From an uncultured Collinsella sp. (lineage in GTDB: Bacteria > Actinomycetota > Coriobacteriia > Coriobacteriales > Coriobacteriaceae), in contig URCS01000018.1 in assembly GCA_900546455.1 (NCBI GenBank), forward strand, positions 1 through 37,257: a stretch of DNA of 37,257 bases. The letters run 5' to 3'. Under the pieces are notes generated by a model. It saw only the letters and a program-made list of their open reading frames with translations. It did not search any database and was not told the DNA's origin. Position numbers and translations under genes: made by a program. Positions 1 to 7,398 of this stretch are shown piece after piece. The first letter of the stretch is position 1; every line of letters starts with the position of its first letter.

Positions 1-1455
1 GGCAGGCGCCGGAGCGTCCTCGCCGGCACCCTCTGCGCCGCGCGCCGCAGGCAGCGCCATCTGCAGATACGTATCGGCAAGATATGCCTCATCGAACTCG
101 GAGCGATCGGAATCCAGCAGATAGGCAGCGACCACGGTATCGAAGATACGCGTGGAATCGGTAGCGAGCGGATCCATGAGCTCGGGCTCAGAAGAATCGA
201 CGGGCGAAAGCTCGTGCAGCAGCGCCTTCATATCCGGGCTCGCCACGCGGCCCGCCACAAACAAGCGCGCAAGCACGCCGGCAATCACGCCGTGGGCGAA
301 GTTGAAGCCCTCAGCCTCAGCCGCCGCACAGCTGTCGCCCTCCTCGAGCGCGAACAGGCCCTTGGACGTCGCCAACCACAGCGTGCGCGTCAGTCCAAAG
401 AGCGCGCCCTCTTCCTTGTCGTCGTCCACCACGGCGGCGACCCACTCGCCGGCATCAATCGCGCGGGAGACCTCAGCCGCAACGGCACCAAGCGCGTCGG
501 CATCGCCGGCGGCTGCGCGAACCATAGCAGGTATCTCAACCACACTGGAGGCAGCAGCAGCCCCGCCCTCGCCGCCGACCAGCGCCAAGAAACGGTTCTG
601 CATGGCGGTGATACCAAGTGTGCCCAGCGCCGCGGACACTTCGTCGGCAGAAAACGCCGGGAAGGACGTTTCGTCAAAGTCGAGCTCGACGGGCGCATCG
701 GTGCGAATGGTTGCGACCTTGCGGCTCAGCAGCGCATCGTCGATGTGCGCACGCAGGTTCTCGCCCATCTTGCCCTTGACCTCGTCGGCATGCGCGATGA
801 CCTCGTCCAAGCTGCCGTACTGTGCGATGAGCGCGCTCGCCTTTTTGGGGCCGATGCCCGGTACGCCGGGAATGTTGTCCGACGTATCGCCCTTTAGACC
901 GTAAAAATCGGGCACGAGCGCCGGCGTAATGCCGTGATACAGGTCGTCCACGCTCTCGGGCGTCATGATCGCCACGTCGGACAGGCCCTTGCGGGTCGAG
1001 ACCACGTTGACGTGCTCGGTCACGAGTTGATACATGTCGCGGTCGCCGGTCACCAGCAGCATGTCGCAGCCGGCCTCTTCACCCAGGCGCGCCATGGTTC
1101 CCAGGATATCGTCGCCTTCCCAGCCCTCGGACTGCAGAATCGGCACGTTGAGCGCGGCGAGCAGCTCCTTGATCATAGGGAACTGCGCATGCAGATCGGG
1201 GTCCATGGGCGGGCGTTGCGCCTTATACTGCGGCAGCATCTCCATGCGCACGCGCGGTTTGCCCTTGTCAAACGCCACAACAACGCCGTCGGGGTTAAAG
1301 GCATCGATCATCTTGAGAAACATGTTCAGAAAGCCGAAGATCGCGTTGGTGGGGCGGCCGTCCGGCGCGTTCATGGTGGGCGGCACGGCGTGGAAGGCGC
1401 GGTGCATGAGCGAGTTGCCGTCGATAACGGCAAAGGTGCGGCGCTTGTCAGACAT
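1..1455 (-). CDS. polA: DNA polymerase I, N-terminal part (runs off the left edge)
   Basis: This is the first 485 codons of DNA polymerase I, which removes RNA primers and fills gaps in replication and repair. The N-terminal 5'-3' exonuclease (FEN-like) domain is clear: VIDGNSLMHRAFHA near residue 11, FDKGKPRVR near 61, GDRDMYQLV near 137, and the helix-hairpin-helix stretch GLKGDTSDNIPGVPGIG near 190. From about residue 300 the protein enters the 3'-5' exonuclease-like domain. There the usual acidic DxE proofreading motif is not recognisable; GEWVAAVVDDD (336-346) sits where it would be expected, so proofreading is probably lost, as in several Gram-positive Pol I enzymes. The polymerase domain lies outside the window. 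The ATG at 1455 is preceded by GAGG with about 8 nt spacing. The gene is divergent from the aminopeptidase. Identity is very secure; loss of proofreading is inferred. Confidence 0.96.
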   Translation of the reverse strand, partial: MSDKRRTFAVIDGNSLMHRAFHAVPPTMNAPDGRPTNAIFGFLNMFLKMIDAFNPDGVVVAFDKGKPRVRMEMLPQYKAQRPPMDPDLHAQFPMIKELLAALNVPILQSEGWEGDDILGTMARLGEEAGCDMLLVTGDRDMYQLVTEHVNVVSTRKGLSDVAIMTPESVDDLYHGITPALVPDFYGLKGDTSDNIPGVPGIGPKKASALIAQYGSLDEVIAHADEVKGKMGENLRAHIDDALLSRKVATIRTDAPVELDFDETSFPAFSADEVSAALGTLGITAMQNRFLALVGGEGGAAAASSVVEIPAMVRAAAGDADALGAVAAEVSRAIDAGEWVAAVVDDDKEEGALFGLTRTLWLATSKGLFALEEGDSCAAAEAEGFNFAHGVIAGVLARLFVAGRVASPDMKALLHELSPVDSSEPELMDPLATDSTRIFDTVVAAYLLDSDRSEFDEAYLADTYLQMALPAARGAEGAGEDAPAPA

Positions 1456-1621
1456 ATTGAATACCTCGCTTTGGGCTGGGCACGGTTTGCTCACACCAGT
1501 TTACACGCTCCCCGCCCCGCGGCCACCGCACATCAGGCTTCCCTGCCGCCGCGGGCCCGCGCGTGATACGATGGCTCACGGTACATCAACCAGCACGATC
1601 GATCCGAAAGGAGCCTGCGTC

Positions 1622-3019
1622 ATGGAGCGTCCCTGCGCATGGAAAAAGTACACGCCACAGCAAGTCGAGGAGCTCGAGGAGCTTTGCCGCGGCTATAAGC
1701 AGTTTTTGAGCGAGAACAAGACCGAGCGCCTGTGCGTCAAGGCCGGCATCAAGATGGCCGAGGAGGCGGGATACGTCGACCTGGAGACCGTAATCGCCGA
1801 AGGCCGCGAGCTCAAGGCAGGCGACAAGGTGTATGCCGCTAACCACGGCAAGGACCTTATGCTCGTCAACCTGGGCACCGCCCCGCTCGAGCAGGGCTTT
1901 AACATCCTGGGCGCGCACGTGGACTCGCCGCGCCTGGACCTTAAGCAGAACCCCGCCTTCGAGGCCGGCGACATGGCTTATCTCGACACGCACTACTACG
2001 GCGGCGTCAAGAGCTACCACTGGGTGGCCTCCCCGCTCGCACTCGTAGGCGTCATCTGCAAAAAGGACGGCACCACCGTCGACATTAACATCGGCGACAA
2101 GGCCGACGACCCGGTCTTTACCATCTCCGACCTGCTGATCCATCTCTCGAGCGAGCAGATGTCCAAGCCTGCCAAGGACGCCGTCGACGCCGAGATCCTC
2201 GACGTGATCGTGGGCGGCCGCCCCGTCAAGTTCGATGAGGACGACAAGGACGCTCCCAAGGAGCCCGTCAAGCAGATGTTCTTGGACATCCTCAAAGAGC
2301 AGTACGGCGTCGAGGAGGAGGACTTCCTCTCCGCCGAGATCGAGGTCGTGCCCGCCGGCCCCGCCCGCGACATGGGCCTCGACCGCTCCATGATCTTGGG
2401 CTATGGCCACGACGACCGCGTCTGCGCCTACCCCTCTATGCTCGCCCAGATCAACGTCACCAACGTGGAGCGCACGAGCATCACGCTCATCGTCGACAAA
2501 GAGGAGATCGGTTCCGTGGGTGCCACCGGCATGACGAGCCGCTTCTTCGAGAACACCGTCGCCGAGATCATGACGCTCGCCGGCGAGGGTAGCCCGCTGG
2601 CCCTGCGCCGCGCGCTCGCCCGCAGCCGCATGCTCTCCTCTGACGTGTCCGCCGGCTTCGACCCGGGCTATGCCGCCAAGTTCGAGACCAAGAACGCCGC
2701 CTTTATGGGTCGCGGCCTGTGCTTTAACAAGTACACGGGCAGCCGCGGCAAGGGTGGCTCCAACGACGCCGATGCCGAGTATGTGGCCCTCGTCCGCGAC
2801 ATCATGGACGAGGCAGGCGTGGATTTCCAGACCTGTGAGCTCGGCCGCGTCAACGCAGGTGGCGGCGGCACCATCGCCTACATCATGGCCAAGTACGGCA
2901 TGAATGTCATCGACTCCGGCGTTGCCGTTCTGTCCATGCACGCCCTATGGGAGGTCGCCAACAAGGCCGATATCTACGAGGCCTACCGCGGCTACAAGGC
3001 CTTCCTCGAGCGCGCCTAA
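1622..3019 (+). CDS. M18 family aminopeptidase (aspartyl/lysyl aminopeptidase type)
   Basis: This is a 465-residue cytosolic metallopeptidase of family M18, which removes N-terminal residues from peptides using a two-metal centre. Visible motifs are GAHVDSPR near residue 98 (metal His and Asp), GYGHDDRVCAYPS near 260, KEEIGSVGATG near 290 (catalytic Glu and metal Glu), SSDVSAGFDP near 340, GRVNAGGGGTIAY near 410 and a terminal SMHALWE (metal His) near 440. Length fits the family. The ATG at 1622 is chosen because AAAGGAG lies 8 nt upstream; the reading frame stays open far upstream, but that part is antisense to polA. A possible extended -10 (TGATACGAT, about 1564-1572) lies upstream. Aspartyl versus lysyl specificity cannot be decided from the sequence. 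It is followed by a hairpin element and yaaA in the same direction. Confidence 0.93.
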   Translation: MERPCAWKKYTPQQVEELEELCRGYKQFLSENKTERLCVKAGIKMAEEAGYVDLETVIAEGRELKAGDKVYAANHGKDLMLVNLGTAPLEQGFNILGAHVDSPRLDLKQNPAFEAGDMAYLDTHYYGGVKSYHWVASPLALVGVICKKDGTTVDINIGDKADDPVFTISDLLIHLSSEQMSKPAKDAVDAEILDVIVGGRPVKFDEDDKDAPKEPVKQMFLDILKEQYGVEEEDFLSAEIEVVPAGPARDMGLDRSMILGYGHDDRVCAYPSMLAQINVTNVERTSITLIVDKEEIGSVGATGMTSRFFENTVAEIMTLAGEGSPLALRRALARSRMLSSDVSAGFDPGYAAKFETKNAAFMGRGLCFNKYTGSRGKGGSNDADAEYVALVRDIMDEAGVDFQTCELGRVNAGGGGTIAYIMAKYGMNVIDSGVAVLSMHALWEVANKADIYEAYRGYKAFLERA

Positions 3020-3034
3020 CCAGCCCTTCATAAC

Positions 3035-3097
3035 TTGCGGTGAAATACGGACTAAACTGGCCTATAAACGGCCAAAACAGACCGTATTCCACCGCAA
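3035..3097. repeat. Hairpin element A of the CCACCGCAA family
   Basis: Two 16-nt arms (3035-3050 and 3082-3097) are complementary with one mismatch, and a smaller TGGCC/GGCCA hairpin lies inside the loop. The outer edges read AACTTGCGGTG and CACCGCAACTT and closely match element B at 3976-4036. The arm is followed by CTTCCTTTTT, so on the plus strand it could end aminopeptidase transcripts. It also lies directly in front of the yaaA ribosome site. Whether it is a terminator or a dispersed REP-like repeat is undecided. Confidence 0.75.
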
Positions 3098-3122
3098 CTT
3101 CCTTTTTGACAGAGGAGAGTCC

Positions 3123-3932
3123 ATGCTGCAGGTCATCATTTCGCCCGCCAAGCAGATGCGCTCGGCCCAAGATGCTTTTGAAGTCCTGGGCATTCCGCCC
3201 TTTGCGCGCGAGACGGCTCGACTGCATCGCGCGTTGCTAGATATTGAGCGAAATGAAGGCAGCGGCGGCCTGCAGGCGCTATGGAACGTGAGTGACAAAC
3301 TGCTGGGGCCTTGCCTCAACACCCTGCATGAGTTCGAGCCCATCTTGGAAAACGGCGACCTCGACAATCCCGATATCGCCCGCAATACCTCCCCCGCCGT
3401 CATGTCCTATCACGGCATTCAATACCAGAGCATGGCACCCGAGGTGATGGATGCCGCGCAGCTCGCATGGCTGCAAGACCATCTGTGGATCCTCTCGGGC
3501 CTTTACGGATGCGTACGCCCCTTTCATGCCGTCGAACCGTATCGGCTGGAGATGGGTGCGAAGCTCGCCGTTGACGATGCCCGAGACCTCTACGCGTTTT
3601 GGAGCGACAAGCTCGCGCGGGTTATCGCCCCGGCAGGTTCAAACACCACGATCGTCAACCTCGCCAGCGTAGAGTATGCCAAAGCCGTTCTGCCCCACCT
3701 CGCGGGCGACGCCACAGCCGTCACGTGCCTCTTTGGCGAGGGTATCCGCAACGGGAAGCCCATCCAACGGTCGACCGCCAGCAAAAAGGCGCGCGGCTCC
3801 ATGGTGCGGTGGATGGCAGAAAACAAGCTCGAGGATGCAAGCGAACTTACCGCATTCAACATCGGCTATCGCCACGTCCCCGAGCTCTCATACCTAGGCA
3901 CCCTCGTGTTCATCAACGAACAGATGCTCTAG
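3123..3932 (+). CDS. yaaA: YaaA family protein (UPF0246, peroxide stress response)
   Basis: A 269-residue protein of the YaaA/UPF0246 (DUF328) family. E. coli YaaA binds DNA and lowers intracellular free iron during peroxide stress; biochemical details are limited. The N-terminus MLQVIISPAKQM is the family hallmark, followed by a SYHGIQYQSM segment near 97, LWILSGLYGCVRP near 120, NLASVEYAKAV near 178 and the basic KKARGSMVRWM stretch near 222. The C-terminal FNIGYRHVPELS also fits. The ATG at 3123 has AGAGGAGAG just upstream. It follows the M18 aminopeptidase in the same direction, separated by hairpin A, so the two may share a transcript. Family assignment is secure; a role in oxidative stress here is inherited from E. 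coli. Confidence 0.92.
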   Translation: MLQVIISPAKQMRSAQDAFEVLGIPPFARETARLHRALLDIERNEGSGGLQALWNVSDKLLGPCLNTLHEFEPILENGDLDNPDIARNTSPAVMSYHGIQYQSMAPEVMDAAQLAWLQDHLWILSGLYGCVRPFHAVEPYRLEMGAKLAVDDARDLYAFWSDKLARVIAPAGSNTTIVNLASVEYAKAVLPHLAGDATAVTCLFGEGIRNGKPIQRSTASKKARGSMVRWMAENKLEDASELTAFNIGYRHVPELSYLGTLVFINEQML

Positions 3933-3975
3933 AGCCGGCACCCAACACTGACCCGCTCAGCCTTCTCTATATAAC

Positions 3976-4036
3976 TTGCGGTGGAATAATTCCTATTTGA
4001 GCCTTTTTCGCACAATCAGGAACTATTCCACCGCAA
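3976..4036. repeat. Hairpin element B of the CCACCGCAA family, between convergent genes
   Basis: Arms of 19 nt (3976-3994 and 4018-4036) are complementary with a single mismatch around a 23-nt loop. The arm ends TTGCGGTGGAATA / TATTCCACCGCAA and the flanks (ATAACTTGCGG, CCGCAACTT) are shared with element A about 1 kb away. It lies between the converging ends of yaaA and the small membrane protein gene and is followed by CTTTTAT on the plus strand, so it may act as a terminator. Confidence 0.75.
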
Positions 4037-4066
4037 CTTTTATGAATTGGCTGCTAGGCTCGACAC

Positions 4067-4588
4067 CTATTCAGCTAGACCGTCGGCCTTTGCAATCCCG
4101 TTTGTCGAACCGTCCTGATAGACAATCTTGACGTGCTCGACCTCGGACACCGCAACACCCGACGGGGGCTCCAGGCGCCATTCCGTCAGCGCGATATCCA
4201 TCGTCGTGGGCACATCCCCTTGATCTTTGAGCTTCACCGTCAACGTTTTGAACGTCGCATCATACGTCACGCGTTCGATTTCCTCACCAGGAATAGACCC
4301 ACCACTCAGCTGCAACTGCACAAACTCATCGCACGGGTACCAATAATCGCCCGGAACGGCGAGCGTATTGGCATTACCGCCAGTACTCCTCACCGTCATA
4401 ATCGGCAGGCCCTCGTCGGCCTCAAACTCCCAGGCGGCGCCGCCGCGACCGCCAAACGTCCAAATCCAAAAGGCAATCACCAGCACGGCAAGCACCGCAA
4501 AGCCAATCGCGACCAACCCATGGTGTGCACGGCCCTCCTCGGCCGATACGTCCCATTGTGTCTCTCGATATAGATGCTTGTCTTCCAT
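4067..4588 (-). CDS. Small membrane-anchored protein of unknown function
   Basis: A 173-residue protein that I do not recognise as a named family. It has a short hydrophilic N-terminus (about 25 residues, MEDKHLYRETQWDVSAEEGR), one membrane segment at about 25-45 (LVAIGFAVLAVLVIAFWIW) and then a soluble domain of about 125 residues that is probably extracytoplasmic. That domain is rich in beta-type alternation (RVTYDATFKTLTVKLKDQ, MDIALTEWRLEPPSG, VEHVKIVYQDG). There is no lipobox. The ATG at 4588 is chosen over the longer open frame because GGAGG sits 5 nt upstream. The longer frame would run through the thiC riboswitch on the other strand. It is divergent from thiC and convergent with yaaA. 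It could be an anchored sensor or accessory domain, but nothing in the sequence fixes a function. Confidence 0.75.
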   Translation of the reverse strand: MEDKHLYRETQWDVSAEEGRAHHGLVAIGFAVLAVLVIAFWIWTFGGRGGAAWEFEADEGLPIMTVRSTGGNANTLAVPGDYWYPCDEFVQLQLSGGSIPGEEIERVTYDATFKTLTVKLKDQGDVPTTMDIALTEWRLEPPSGVAVSEVEHVKIVYQDGSTNGIAKADGLAE

Positions 4589-4638
4589 GTACGCCTCCCC
4601 ACGGGCACGCTTGTTAGGCCAATCGTACCCATTCAGGC

Positions 4639-4644
4639 TATACT
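4639..4644 (+). promoter_or_regulatory. Candidate -10 box for the thiC riboswitch transcript
   Basis: TATACT lies about 15 bp upstream of the riboswitch. No good -35 is seen at the standard distance; TTGTTA at 4611-4616 is 22 bp away, which is too far. The expected start of transcription is around 4651, just before the aptamer. Confidence 0.4.
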
Positions 4645-4655
4645 TGAGCCCATGA

Positions 4656-4750
4656 CATAACGGGGAGCTTGCAGGACAAGACGGCAGGCTGAGACTGGGC
4701 GCGCCCGCCCTGACCCGCAAACCTGATATGGGTAATGCCAACGAAGGGAG
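4656..4750 (+). promoter_or_regulatory. TPP riboswitch (THI element) controlling thiC
   Basis: All conserved blocks of the thiamine pyrophosphate aptamer are present in order: CGGGGAGC (4661-4668), GGCTGAGA (4687-4694), CCCTGACCC (about 4708-4716), ACCTGAT (4721-4727), GGTAATGCCA (4731-4740) and the closing ACGAAGGGA (4741-4749). The last block includes AAGGGAG (4744-4750), which is also the ribosome site for the thiC ATG at 4759. Ligand binding therefore probably hides the ribosome site directly, so translational control is inferred. No separate terminator hairpin fits between the aptamer and the start codon. Confidence 0.95.
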
Positions 4751-4758
4751 CCGTGCCA

Positions 4759-6093
4759 ATGAGCACACAGACCGAGCCCAAGCTCGTCACGCAAATCGAC
4801 TTCGCCCGCGCCGGGCAGATCACACCGCAGATGAAGGAAGTCGCCGAGCGCGAGCATCGCGACCCCGAGTACATTCGCGAACGCGTGGCCGACGGCCGCA
4901 TCGCCATCCCCGCCAACATCGTGCATATCAAAAAGGGCATGCGTGCCTTTGGCGTCGGCGAGGGCCTGTCCACCAAGGTCAACGTGAACTTGGGCATCTC
5001 GGGCGACAAGGCCGACGCCGCTGAGGAATGGAAGAAGGTCAAGATCGCCGAGGACTTTGGCGCCGACGCCATCATGGACCTCTCCAACTCGGGCAAGACG
5101 CGCCAGTTCCGCCAGCAGCTCATCGACGAGACGCCGCTCATGGTAGGCACCGTCCCCATGTACGATGCCATCGGCTACATGGAAAAGCCGCTGGTCAAGC
5201 TGACCAAGGACGATCTGCTCGAGGTCGTGCGTGCACACGCCGAAGACGGCGTGGACTTTATGACCATCCACTGCGGCATCAATAAATCGGTCATCAAGAC
5301 CTTCAAGGAGACCGGCCGCCTCATGAACATCGTCAGCCGCGGCGGCTCGCTGCTGTTTGGCTGGATGGAAGTCACCGGTAACGAGAACCCCTTCTACGAG
5401 TTCTACGACGAGGTGCTCGAAATCTGCCACGAGTACGACGTAACGATCTCGCTCGGCGACTCCTGCCGCCCGGGCTGTCTCTACGACTCCAACGACGCCA
5501 CCGAGACTGCCGAGATGATCGAACTGGGCAAGCTGTGCAAGCGTGCTTGGGCCGCCGGCGTCCAGGTCATGGTCGAGGGCCCGGGTCACATGGCGCTCGA
5601 CGAGATCGCCGCCAATATGAAGCTGCAGAAGCGTCTGTGCCACAACGCCCCGTTCTATGTGCTGGGGCCGCTGGTGACCGATATCGGCGTGGGCTACGAC
5701 CACATCACCGCAGCCATCGGCGGCGCCATCTCCGCGAGCTCCGGCGCCGACTTCCTGTGCTACGTGACGCCGGCCGAGCACCTATGCCTGCCTAACGCCC
5801 AGGACGTGCTCGACGGCCTCATGGCCACTAAGATTGCCGCGCACGCCGCCGATATCGCCAAGAAGGTGCCGCACGCCCGCGACATGGACGACAAGATGGG
5901 CCAGGCACGCCGCAAGCTCGATTGGGACGCCATGTGGAAGTGCGCACTCGACCCGGTTACGGGCAAGAAGCGCTACGAGGAGTCCCCCGCCGCCACCGAA
6001 GGCACTTGCACCATGTGTGGCAAGATGTGTGCCGTCCGCACCGTCAACAAGATTTTCGAGGGCACCACGATCGACCTCGGCATGGAGGACTAG
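4759..6093 (+). CDS. thiC: Phosphomethylpyrimidine synthase ThiC
   Basis: A 444-residue radical SAM enzyme that converts 5-aminoimidazole ribotide into HMP phosphate, the pyrimidine half of thiamine. Recognisable stretches are MDLSNSGKTRQFRQQ near residue 107, MTIHCGINK near 175, SRGGSLLFGWM near 193, SLGDSCRPGCLYDSND near 232, VEGPGHMALDEI near 273 and GVGYDHITAAIGGA near 312. The C-terminal cluster motif reads CTMCGKMC near 421, a CX2CX3C spacing as I recall from clostridial ThiC, instead of the CX2CX4C of E. coli. The protein lacks the long N-terminal extension of proteobacterial ThiC. The ATG at 4759 is chosen because AAGGGAG is 8 nt upstream; an in-frame ATG at 4735 lies inside the riboswitch. 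thiD follows 182 nt downstream. Confidence 0.97.
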   Translation: MSTQTEPKLVTQIDFARAGQITPQMKEVAEREHRDPEYIRERVADGRIAIPANIVHIKKGMRAFGVGEGLSTKVNVNLGISGDKADAAEEWKKVKIAEDFGADAIMDLSNSGKTRQFRQQLIDETPLMVGTVPMYDAIGYMEKPLVKLTKDDLLEVVRAHAEDGVDFMTIHCGINKSVIKTFKETGRLMNIVSRGGSLLFGWMEVTGNENPFYEFYDEVLEICHEYDVTISLGDSCRPGCLYDSNDATETAEMIELGKLCKRAWAAGVQVMVEGPGHMALDEIAANMKLQKRLCHNAPFYVLGPLVTDIGVGYDHITAAIGGAISASSGADFLCYVTPAEHLCLPNAQDVLDGLMATKIAAHAADIAKKVPHARDMDDKMGQARRKLDWDAMWKCALDPVTGKKRYEESPAATEGTCTMCGKMCAVRTVNKIFEGTTIDLGMED

Positions 6094-6188
6094 CCCTGTC
6101 GCCGCGGCCGCTTCTGGCAGCGAGCTGGTGCCTGTCAATTGTTGACGTGTGAACATTTGCTTGCATTTGCGTAAAGATTGCATCGCCC

Positions 6189-6218
6189 GCCCGGGTTCGA
6201 CATAGAGTCGGCCCGGGC
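6189..6218. promoter_or_regulatory. GC-rich hairpin between thiC and thiD
   Basis: GCCCGGGTTCGAC (6189-6201) pairs with GTCGGCCCGGGC (6207-6218) with one bulged base and a 5-nt loop. No T-run follows, so it is not a clean intrinsic terminator. It sits just upstream of a perfect TATAAT at 6224-6229 and may be an attenuating stem or an operator. Confidence 0.5.
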
Positions 6219-6223
6219 ATCAT

Positions 6224-6229
6224 TATAAT
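6224..6229 (+). promoter_or_regulatory. Candidate -10 box for thiD
   Basis: A perfect TATAAT lies 46 bp upstream of the thiD start codon. The -35 region is occupied by the hairpin at 6189-6218 and has no good match; TCGACA at 6197-6202 is 21 bp away. thiD may thus have its own promoter besides readthrough from thiC. Confidence 0.45.
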
Positions 6230-6275
6230 GCTGGCTTATAGACCCATTTGATTCCGACCGAACAAGGGAGCGAAC

Positions 6276-7106
6276 ATGGATCGCAGTAAGGTACCTGCCG
6301 TTCTATCCATCGCAGGATCCGATTCCAGCGGTGGCGCCGGCATTCAGGCCGACATCAAGACCATCACGGCGCACCGCCTGTATGCCGAGACGGCCATCAC
6401 CGCCATCACCGCACAGAACACCTTGGGCGTCACCGCCGTACAGGATATCTCGCCAGATATCGTAGCCGCGCAAATTGACGCCGTTTTTGACGATATCCGC
6501 CCGAACGCCGTCAAGATCGGCATGGTTTCTTCTGTCGAGATTATCGAAGTCATCGCCGACCGCTTGAGCGCCTGGAACGCAACAAACGTGGTCGTCGACC
6601 CCGTCATGGTAGCCACCTCGGGCGCACGGCTGATTGCCGAAGATGCCGCCGAGGCGCTCACCCGCCGCCTGTTCCCGCTAGCGACGGTTATCACGCCCAA
6701 TATTCCCGAGGCCATGGCCCTGCTCGACTACGAGGTCGACTCCGAGCGCACGCAGCAAAATGCTGCCATGCTCCTCACCCGCCGCTTTGGTTGCGCGTCT
6801 CTCGTTAAGGGCGGGCATTTTGTCAACGAGGCCAACGATGTGCTAGCAGAGCCCGCGCCGCTCGATGACGAGGGCAACCACCTGGGCGATCCGCTCACCA
6901 CGTGGTTCCGCCACAAGCGCATCGAGACCGGCAACACGCATGGCACCGGTTGCACGCTCTCGTCCGCCATCGCCTGCGCGCTGGCCCAGGGCATGGATCT
7001 TGCCGACGCCGTCAACGCCGGCAAGGCCTACCTAACCGGCGCTCTCGCCGCCGGCTTTGACATGGGCAAAGGCTCCGGCCCCGTTAACCATATGTGGCAG
7101 TATTAA
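6276..7106 (+). CDS. thiD: Hydroxymethylpyrimidine/phosphomethylpyrimidine kinase ThiD
   Basis: A 276-residue kinase of the ribokinase-like family that phosphorylates HMP and HMP-P for thiamine synthesis. The N-terminal substrate-binding motif SIAGSDSSGGAGIQADIKT is at about 11-29, the VVDPVMVATSGA strand-loop is near 108, PNIPEAMALL near 139, VKGGH near 176, and the C-terminal anion hole with catalytic Asp region appears as GNTHGTGCTLSSAIACAL near 221. Length matches single-domain ThiD. The ATG at 6276 has AAGGGAG 5 nt upstream. It follows thiC, so both act in the pyrimidine branch. No thiE, thiM or thiamine transporter gene is present in the window. Confidence 0.96.
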   Translation: MDRSKVPAVLSIAGSDSSGGAGIQADIKTITAHRLYAETAITAITAQNTLGVTAVQDISPDIVAAQIDAVFDDIRPNAVKIGMVSSVEIIEVIADRLSAWNATNVVVDPVMVATSGARLIAEDAAEALTRRLFPLATVITPNIPEAMALLDYEVDSERTQQNAAMLLTRRFGCASLVKGGHFVNEANDVLAEPAPLDDEGNHLGDPLTTWFRHKRIETGNTHGTGCTLSSAIACALAQGMDLADAVNAGKAYLTGALAAGFDMGKGSGPVNHMWQY

Positions 7107-7120
7107 GACTCGCAGTTCAA

Positions 7121-7157
7121 AACCACCGCAAAGGGGACAGGCACCTTTGCGGTGGTT
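7121..7157. repeat. Hairpin element C of the CCACCGCAA family
   Basis: A perfect 14-bp inverted repeat (7121-7134 and 7144-7157, AACCACCGCAAAGG) surrounds a 9-nt loop. No T-run follows, so a simple intrinsic terminator is doubtful. It lies 14 nt after the thiD stop and marks the left edge of the repeat-filled gap 7107-7440. Confidence 0.8.
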
Positions 7158-7167
7158 CCCACAAACA

Positions 7168-7224
7168 TCTCGATCTGTAACAGTTAGAGTCCATTTTTCG
7201 GCCCACCTGTTACAAATCGAGACA
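7168..7224. repeat. 57-nt palindromic unit 1 of 3
   Basis: Left arm TCTCGATCTGTAACA (7168-7182) and right arm TGTTACAAATCGAGACA (7208-7224) are complementary over 15 bp with one mismatch, around a 25-nt loop. It is the first of three units with identical total length and arm spacing. Confidence 0.85.
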
Positions 7225-7247
7225 TCCAAATTCCATTGAGAAGATAA

Positions 7248-7304
7248 TCTCGATGTGTAACATTAACTCGGCAAAATCGACCCTAGATGTTACAGATCGA
7301 GACA
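7248..7304. repeat. 57-nt palindromic unit 2 of 3
   Basis: Left arm TCTCGATGTGTAACA (7248-7262) and right arm TGTTACAGATCGAGACA (7288-7304) pair over 15 bp with one mismatch, again with a 25-nt loop. It starts 80 bp after unit 1. The loop sequence differs from unit 1 while the arms are conserved. Confidence 0.85.
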
Positions 7305-7329
7305 AACGACCGATATCGACCTAAAATAA

Positions 7330-7386
7330 TCTCAATCTGTAACATCTAGCCCGTTTTCGGCCTTACAACTGTTACAGATCAAGACA
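7330..7386. repeat. 57-nt palindromic unit 3 of 3
   Basis: Left arm TCTCAATCTGTAACA (7330-7344) and right arm TGTTACAGATCAAGACA (7370-7386) pair over 15 bp with two adjacent mismatches, with a 25-nt loop. It starts 82 bp after unit 2. The whole gap 7107-7440 contains only these units and hairpins C and D; no coding frame with a ribosome site was seen. Confidence 0.85.
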
Positions 7387-7398
7387 AATCAACGAAAC

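Noticed and set aside
1034..1621. N-terminal extension of the aminopeptidase frame back to 1034
   Set aside because: This part is antisense to polA and lacks M18 similarity; AAAGGAG sits correctly before the ATG at 1622.
1586..2941. 451-codon open frame on the minus strand opposite the M18 aminopeptidase
   Set aside because: His/Val/Asp-rich product with no family motifs; it is the antisense shadow of a high-GC gene whose own frame has all M18 motifs and a good ribosome site.
4735..4758. Earlier thiC start at 4735
   Set aside because: It lies within the conserved core of the TPP aptamer and has no ribosome site; AAGGGAG precedes the ATG at 4759.
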